A stretch of DNA of 64,000 nucleotides. Source: Candidatus Symbiobacter mobilis CR. Its GTDB lineage: Bacteria; Pseudomonadota; Gammaproteobacteria; Burkholderiales; Burkholderiaceae_C. Location: the NCBI RefSeq assembly GCF_000477435.1, contig NC_022576.1, positions 248,001 to 312,000 on the forward strand, written 5' to 3'. The notes under the pieces are model-generated. The model saw only the letters and a list, made by a program, of their open reading frames with translations. It was not told the origin of the DNA and did no database searches. This document shows positions 59,127 to 64,000 of this stretch, one piece after another; the stretch's first letter is position 1; each line of letters starts with the position of its first letter. The position numbers and the translations under genes are program-made.

Positions 59127-60386
59127 ATGGGTATGTTGGTCAACAAAAACATCTTGCTGGGGTTGACGGGCAGCATTGCCTGCTACAAGGCGGCCGAGAT
59201 ATGCCGCCTGCTGAGGCAAGCTGGTGCGCAGGTCCAAGTCGTGATGACTACCTCTGCCACCCGATTTCTTGCGCCGATGACGATGGAAGCGCTCAGTGGC
59301 AGGGTAGTTGTGCTATCGCCATGGGAGCATCCAGCACCGGGAGTCGCGCATGTCGATCTGGCCCGTTGGGCCGATGGTTGTTTGGTGGCCCCGTGTAGCG
59401 CCAATTTTCTTGCGAGGATTGCTTCGGGCCTGGCGGACGATGCTCTAGCCTTGGCTTGCCTTGCGCGCAAGATTCCCCAAACCCCCTTGTGGTTGGCTCC
59501 CGCGATGAATTGCGCGATGTGGGCACACCCCGCGACCCAGCGGAATCTGCGGCAAGTCGCTGCCGATGGGGCTGTGGTGCTGGGCGTCGGCACAGGGCCT
59601 ATGGCGTGCAACGAGGAAGGGGAGGGCCGGATGCTCGAACCGGCGCAGATCGTCGAAGCTCTTCAGGCTTCTTTCCAGCCCAAACTCCTTGCGGGGCAAC
59701 GGGTGGTGATCAGCGCAGGCCCGACTTTCGAGGCGATGGACCCCGTGCGGGGGCTGACCAATCGGTCCAGCGGCAAGATGGGCTTTGCGTTGGCGCGGGC
59801 ATGTCACGAGGCAGGGGCGGACGTGATCCTCGTATCCGGCCCTGTGGCATTGGAGACCCCTGACGGAGTGCGTCGTATCGACGTTGTTTCGGCTTTGGAC
59901 ATGCACAGTGCGGTAGTGGCGGCAGTCCAAGATGCCACCGTGTTCATTGCCACCGCTGCAGTGGCAGACTGGCGTTGCGCGGAAATCAGCGATCGCAAGC
60001 TCAAGAAGGGTGGTTCCGATACTGTGACCCACTCCACAGCCCATTCCACAACCTACGGCGCGCCTTCCTTGCACCTCGTGGAAAACCCCGACATCCTTGC
60101 GAGCATTGCGCACTCTTCCCGTGCGCAGGAAGGGAAGTTGTTTTGCGTGGGTTTTGCTGCGGAAACGGAGAACCTGTGTGCCAATGCCCAAGCCAAGCGT
60201 GTGCGCAAAGGGGTACCGATGCTTGTTGCCAACTTGGCCCAGGATGCGATCGGAACCGATGCCTGCTCCCTGACCATCGTTGATGCCGATGGGCTGCAAG
60301 CGCTGCCACGCGCAGACAAACCGGACTTGGCGCGGGAACTGGTTGCGCAGATTGCTCGCAGATTGCAGTCCGGTGCAGGAGGGTAG
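59127..60386 (+). CDS. coaBC: Bifunctional CoaBC (phosphopantothenoylcysteine synthetase/decarboxylase)
   Basis: 419 residues from the ATG at 59127; ATG 59133 is an alternative. The N-terminal FMN-dependent decarboxylase half has GLTGSIACYKAAE and PAMNCAMW. The C-terminal ligase half has ISAGPTFEAMDPVRGLTN and NRSSGKMGFALA. It makes 4'-phosphopantetheine for coenzyme A. No ribosome site is evident, so it may be leaderless. Confidence 0.95.
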   Translation: MGMLVNKNILLGLTGSIACYKAAEICRLLRQAGAQVQVVMTTSATRFLAPMTMEALSGRVVVLSPWEHPAPGVAHVDLARWADGCLVAPCSANFLARIASGLADDALALACLARKIPQTPLWLAPAMNCAMWAHPATQRNLRQVAADGAVVLGVGTGPMACNEEGEGRMLEPAQIVEALQASFQPKLLAGQRVVISAGPTFEAMDPVRGLTNRSSGKMGFALARACHEAGADVILVSGPVALETPDGVRRIDVVSALDMHSAVVAAVQDATVFIATAAVADWRCAEISDRKLKKGGSDTVTHSTAHSTTYGAPSLHLVENPDILASIAHSSRAQEGKLFCVGFAAETENLCANAQAKRVRKGVPMLVANLAQDAIGTDACSLTIVDADGLQALPRADKPDLARELVAQIARRLQSGAGG

Positions 60387-60596
60387 CGTGCCAAGAACAG
60401 TGCTCTATCCAAAGTAGAATTTTCTGCTTTTGTGTGGTGTCGGCATCCATCGAATTTGTCGAAGTACATTCGTCGAATTCGGTGGATACCCATCGCACAG
60501 CAGTGGCCATGCGGCTCGGCTTGCAACCATGCCAACGACGCAGCAGTTTGTTCGGTAGTTTTGTCGGTTGCACACTCACCCATCAGGGATGCTTTT

Positions 60597-62258
60597 ATGA
60601 GCGAAATAGCGATTACGACGAGTTTGTTGGCACTGGTGGCAGTGCTGGGGCTGTGGCTCGGCGGCCTCCAGTACAGGGGGGTTGGTCTGGGGATCGGCGG
60701 CGTCCTGTTCGGTGGTTTGTTCGTCGGCCACTTCGTGCAGGTGTATGGCATCCATCTGGATTTGCATACCTTGCATTTCGTCCGCGAATTCGGGTTGATT
60801 CTGTTCGTCTACACGATTGGGATTCAGGTCGGGCCTGGCTTTTTCGCTTCCCTGCGTAGTAGCGGGTTGCGCCTCAATGGGTACGCCGCGATGCTCGTCA
60901 CCTTGGGCGTGATGGTCGCTGCGAGTATTCACCTCGTGCTCGATGTGCCCCTGCATGAAGTGCTCGGGGTGTTCTCCGGCGCGGTGACGAACACCCCTTC
61001 GCTTGGTGCGGGCCAGCAGATCCTTGCTGAACTGGGCACGCCTGCTGAAAGCATTGCAAGCATGGGCATGGCGTATGCCATGGCTTATCCCTTCGGCATC
61101 TGTGGGATCTTGCTGACGATGTGGTTGATTCGGTTGTTTCTCCGTATCGATATCCATGCGGAAGCAGCGGACTTTGACAAACAGGCTGGTCTGGGCAAGA
61201 ACAAGCTCGGGACGATGAATGTCGCGCTGCGCAATGCCAACCTGCATGGATTGGCTTTGCGCGACGTTCCCGTGCTCGCAGATGGCAAGGTGGTTTGTTC
61301 GCGGATGAAGCGCGATGGCGTGCTGTCAGTGCCCAGGCCCCAAACGACTATGGAGGTGGATGACATCCTTCACCTCGTCGGGGAGCGCGACGATCTGCGC
61401 GTCGTGCAGTTGGTCATCGGGGAGGAAGTGGAAGAGTCCCTGTCTACCCATGGAACCGATATGCGCGTCGAGCGCGTGGTGGTGACGAGTACCAAAGTCA
61501 TCGGCAAAAAGATTTCGGAACTGGCTTTGCCCCAAACCTACGATGTGGTGATTTCTCGCCTGAACCGTGCCGGCGTCGAACTCATCCCTGACCATCGCAC
61601 CACCTTGCAGTTTGGCGATATCCTGAACCTCGTCGGGATGCAGGATGCCATCGAAGAGGTATCCGGCCTCGTTGGCAACGCGCACCAGAAGTTGCAGCAT
61701 GTACACATGTTGCCTGTATTCATCGGGATTGGCTTGGGGGTGTTGTTGGGTTCCATTCCTGTCTACTTGCCTGGATTCCCGGCGCCAGTCAAGTTGGGGC
61801 TTGCAGGGGGGCCGCTGATCGTCGCCTTGATCCTTTCCAGAATCGGTAGCGTCGGGTCGTTGTACTGGTTCATGCCGCCCAGTGCCAACTTGGCATTGCG
61901 GGAGATGGGCATCGTGCTGTTCCTTGCCGTAGTCGGGCTGCTATCCGGTGGCAAATTCCTTGATACCCTGTTGCATGGATCGGGTACAGATTGGCTGATG
62001 TACGGTGTACTGGTCACGTTGGTCCCTCTCTTGATCGTCGGGTTCATTGCGCGGATCGTCGACAAGATCAATTACCTGACCTTGTGCGGGTTGTTGGCAG
62101 GTTCGATGACCGATCCCCCGGCGCTGGCTTTTGCGAATGCCATGCATCCCACCAGCGGTGCAGCCGCTCTTGCTTACGCGACGGTGTATCCCTTGGTGAT
62201 GTTCATGCGGATTGCTGCTCCGCAGATCGTCGCGCTCCTGTTGTGGACGGCTGCATAG
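60597..62258 (+). CDS. YidE/AspT-family membrane antiporter
   Basis: 553 residues. Two membrane halves (about helices 1-5 and 6-10) flank a cytoplasmic region with two RCK-C/TrkA-C-like domains (about 200-365). Motifs [10 protein letters not shown] and [13 protein letters not shown] mark the two half-repeats. The family includes the aspartate:alanine exchanger AspT. The substrate of this member is not clear. AGGGAT lies before the ATG at 60597. A longer upstream frame is not supported. Confidence 0.9.
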   Translation: MSEIAITTSLLALVAVLGLWLGGLQYRGVGLGIGGVLFGGLFVGHFVQVYGIHLDLHTLHFVREFGLILFVYTIGIQVGPGFFASLRSSGLRLNGYAAMLVTLGVMVAASIHLVLDVPLHEVLGVFSGAVTNTPSLGAGQQILAELGTPAESIASMGMAYAMAYPFGICGILLTMWLIRLFLRIDIHAEAADFDKQAGLGKNKLGTMNVALRNANLHGLALRDVPVLADGKVVCSRMKRDGVLSVPRPQTTMEVDDILHLVGERDDLRVVQLVIGEEVEESLSTHGTDMRVERVVVTSTKVIGKKISELALPQTYDVVISRLNRAGVELIPDHRTTLQFGDILNLVGMQDAIEEVSGLVGNAHQKLQHVHMLPVFIGIGLGVLLGSIPVYLPGFPAPVKLGLAGGPLIVALILSRIGSVGSLYWFMPPSANLALREMGIVLFLAVVGLLSGGKFLDTLLHGSGTDWLMYGVLVTLVPLLIVGFIARIVDKINYLTLCGLLAGSMTDPPALAFANAMHPTSGAAALAYATVYPLVMFMRIAAPQIVALLLWTAA

Positions 62259-62260
62259 CG

Positions 62261-62782
62261 TTGCCCTGCCGCTCCCTCCAGCAAAAACCACCGTTCCGGT
62301 GGTTTTTGCTTTGGTGGGTACTGGTGGCATGGGTAGGGTTCTCGGGGATTCCACTTGCCCATGCCCAGGAGGGGACAGTGCATGGGGAACTGCCCCTGCC
62401 CGGCCCACAACTTGATCTGTCCAGGCATGTTCTGGTCGTGGGAATGCATCGCATTGATGCCCAGGTTGCCGCTGACCCTGTGCAGCGTGAGCTGGGGCTG
62501 ATGTATCGCCGATACATGCCGAAGAACGAAGGCATGCTTTTCGTTTTTGAGCGCCCTACTATCCAGTGTTTCTGGATGCGAAACACTGTCCTGCCGCTGA
62601 CCGTGGCCTTTGTGGCAGAGGATGGGACGATCGTGCAGTTTGCCGATATGGAGCCGCTCAGTAACCGTTCGCATTGCAGTAGGGTGGCAGTGCGCTATGT
62701 GCTGGAAATGCACCAGGGGTGGTTTGCCCAGCGTGGGATACGCGAAGGGATGCGCATCCACGGCGGGCCTTTCGACCCTTGA
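62261..62782 (+). CDS. DUF192-family secreted protein
   Basis: 173 residues from TTG 62261; GTG 62243 is possible. A signal peptide with basic start and cleavage at AHA is followed by a DUF192/UPF0127 domain (QRELGLMYRRYMPKNEGMLF, CFWMRNTVLPLTVAFV). The function of this small beta-domain is unknown. A perfect 13-bp hairpin lies in the signal-peptide codons. It starts 2 bases after the YidE-like stop. Confidence 0.8.
   Translation: MPCRSLQQKPPFRWFLLWWVLVAWVGFSGIPLAHAQEGTVHGELPLPGPQLDLSRHVLVVGMHRIDAQVAADPVQRELGLMYRRYMPKNEGMLFVFERPTIQCFWMRNTVLPLTVAFVAEDGTIVQFADMEPLSNRSHCSRVAVRYVLEMHQGWFAQRGIREGMRIHGGPFDP
62281..62309. terminator. Hairpin within the DUF192 signal-peptide codons
   Basis: Perfect 13-bp inverted repeat GCAAAAACCACCG...CGGTGGTTTTTGC with a 3-base loop and a U-rich 3' arm. 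Its form is that of a bidirectional Rho-independent terminator, 22 bp after the YidE-like gene. The same bases are in frame with the DUF192 gene, so it may attenuate that gene. Confidence 0.7.
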
Positions 62783-62804
62783 CCGTGCTCAGGGCGCGAT
62801 GTCG

Positions 62805-63350
62805 TCAGATGCCCAGCCCGCTCTCCAGGCGCAATAGCGCGGCTTTGCGGTCCGTGCCTGCTGCGTAGCCGGATAGGGCGCCACTGGCATACACCACGCG
62901 GTGGCAAGGCTGAAACAGTAGCAAAGGGTTGGCTCGCAACGCTGCCGCCACGGCGCGGGGCGCGCAAGCCTTGCCATCTTTGGCGATGTATTTGCCCAGT
63001 GCCCCGTAGGCGATGGTGGTTCCATAGGGAATCGCCCGGGTTTGCTCCCACACGGCATGGCAAAAACTGCTACCCAGCCGATGGCCCAGGGGTACATCGA
63101 AGCGCGTTCTCTTCCCGGCAAAGTATTCCGCAAGTTCTTCTACCGCCTGATCCAGGACTGGAGACATGCCAGGTTGCACGTTCCAACTCGCCGTGCATGC
63201 AGGGCGCGCATCGACGAACCAAGCGCCAATCAACTCCCCCGCATGGCTTGCCAATGCCAGGCAGCCCAATGGATTGGGAAATGGACTGGGAAGTGGACTG
63301 GGGAAAGGACTGGAATACAGCGTTCCTGTGCAGAGTAAGGCTGTGTTCAT
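62805..63350 (-). CDS. ogt: Methylated-DNA-protein-cysteine methyltransferase
   Basis: 181 residues. C-terminal active-site motif QPCHRVV is intact; GTTIAYGALGKYIAKDG supports the DNA-binding helix. It repairs O6-alkylguanine by transferring the alkyl group to its own Cys. The N-terminus has repeated Pro-Phe/Leu-Pro-Ser, from four 12-bp DNA repeats. Convergent with the DUF192 gene. The symbol ogt is the general name; ada-type domains are absent. Confidence 0.92.
   Translation of the reverse strand: MNTALLCTGTLYSSPFPSPLPSPFPNPLGCLALASHAGELIGAWFVDARPACTASWNVQPGMSPVLDQAVEELAEYFAGKRTRFDVPLGHRLGSSFCHAVWEQTRAIPYGTTIAYGALGKYIAKDGKACAPRAVAAALRANPLLLFQPCHRVVYASGALSGYAAGTDRKAALLRLESGLGI
63271..63318. 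repeat. Four tandem 12-bp repeats in the ogt N-terminus
   Basis: Units of consensus GGACTGGGAANT are consecutive from 63271 to 63318. On the coding (minus) strand they give the repeated S-P-F/L-P segment. In-frame copy changes would lengthen or shorten the protein N-terminus. Confidence 0.8.
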
Positions 63351-63444
63351 ACCCCAAAACTTACAATGCCCCTCGTTTCGATTGGCTAATTCGGGCTAAT
63401 TCGCCTGTTTTCTTCCCCATATTTTTTCCCTATATCGGGATCGT

Positions 63445-64000
63445 ATGCAAGTATCTCCATCGATTTTCAAGGCCTACGACATTCGTGGGGTGGTTCCCGA
63501 TGCCCTCCATCCCGCAGTGGTCGCTGCGCTGGGGCGTGCCTTCGGGACGATAGCGAAGCGCAGGGGGCAGACCACGGTGGCGGTCGGTCGCGATGGAAGG
63601 CTGAGCGGCCCAGAATTGGCGGCAGCGTTGATCGAAGGGCTTTGCCAGGCAGGGGTGCAGGTGCTTGATGTAGGGATGGTCACGACCCCGATGCTCTACT
63701 TTGCCGCGCATACCCTGTGTGCAAGCGGAATCCAGCTCACCGGTAGCCACAACCCCAAGGACTACAACGGGTTGAAGATGGTGATTGACCGGCGGGCGTT
63801 GTATGGCGCGGATATTCAAGCGCTGCGCAGCATGGTGGAAACCGAAACATGGGAAAGCGCCCCCGGGGGTACGGTGCGCCAGGTCGATATTGGGCAGGCG
63901 TACCGTGACCGGATCGTTGGCGATATTCGCTTGGCGCGCCCGATGAAAGTGGTCGTCGACTGTGGCAATGGGGTGGCTGGGGTGTGCGCTCCGGAGTTGT
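63445..64000 (+). CDS. Phosphomannomutase/phosphoglucomutase, N-terminal part
   Basis: The first about 185 codons of an alpha-D-phosphohexomutase; it runs off the window. The N-terminus has FKAYDIRGVVPD, and the phosphoserine loop TGSHNPKDYNG is present. It interconverts mannose or glucose 6- and 1-phosphates for sugar-nucleotide and exopolysaccharide synthesis (AlgC/ManB type). It is divergent from ogt. Confidence 0.93.
   Translation, partial: MQVSPSIFKAYDIRGVVPDALHPAVVAALGRAFGTIAKRRGQTTVAVGRDGRLSGPELAAALIEGLCQAGVQVLDVGMVTTPMLYFAAHTLCASGIQLTGSHNPKDYNGLKMVIDRRALYGADIQALRSMVETETWESAPGGTVRQVDIGQAYRDRIVGDIRLARPMKVVVDCGNGVAGVCAPEL

Overview
The window looks like a betaproteobacterial chromosome, most likely Burkholderiales and Comamonadaceae-like. 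The evidence is the core gene order: pyrG-kdsA-eno-ftsB on one strand, rpsF-priB-rpsR-rplI on the other, a TonB-like/YccA/small lipoprotein set, coaBC, and a TgpA-type transglutaminase. The species cannot be named from the sequence alone. All functions below are read from motifs and gene order; no database search was run.

The right third (about 44.9-64.0 kb) is mostly housekeeping: transglutaminase, a DUF1566 surface protein, the lipoprotein/YccA/TonB block, the ribosomal protein operon, a TauE-type permease, ftsB/eno/kdsA/pyrG, coaBC, a YidE-type transporter, a DUF192 protein, an O6-alkylguanine-DNA methyltransferase, and the start of a phosphomannomutase.

The left two thirds (about 0.7-44.8 kb) are an accessory island rich in proteins of bacterial immunity, signalling and cell-death type. 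There are three caspase-fold proteins (WD40-caspase, caspase-FGE/sulfatase-modifying, caspase-DUF4384), two CHAT proteases plus the relic tail of a third, two SIR2/TIR proteins, two nSTAND NTPases with 14 and 12 near-identical WD40 repeats, two membrane RCK-like/RyR proteins, a VIT/VWA/DUF2135 protein and an HtrA-type protease. Many pairs overlap by four bases (GTGA or ATGA), which points to coupled translation: TPR-CHAT with WD40-caspase, RCK-RyR with caspase-FGE, and SIR2-TIR with nSTAND-WD40 (twice).

The centre (23.2-37.6 kb) is an inverted duplication. Two copies of the SIR2-TIR/nSTAND-WD40 operon face each other. Between them lie an RCK-RyR gene and a complete IS21-family element with a 4-bp target duplication (CCAG). 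Copy 1 keeps the TIR catalytic Glu and the SIR2-like His. Copy 2 has Gly and Ala at these positions, so it looks like a pseudoenzyme partner. A WD40-gene tail relic, a CHAT tail relic, a broken Rpn nuclease gene and three degenerate insertion-sequence remnants show that the island has been rearranged repeatedly.

Working model (inference): the nSTAND-WD40 and TPR/WD40 proteins are sensors or scaffolds, and the caspase, CHAT and TIR/SIR2 domains are effectors (proteolysis, NAD+ depletion). The RCK-RyR membrane proteins may sense a nucleotide signal or change membrane state.
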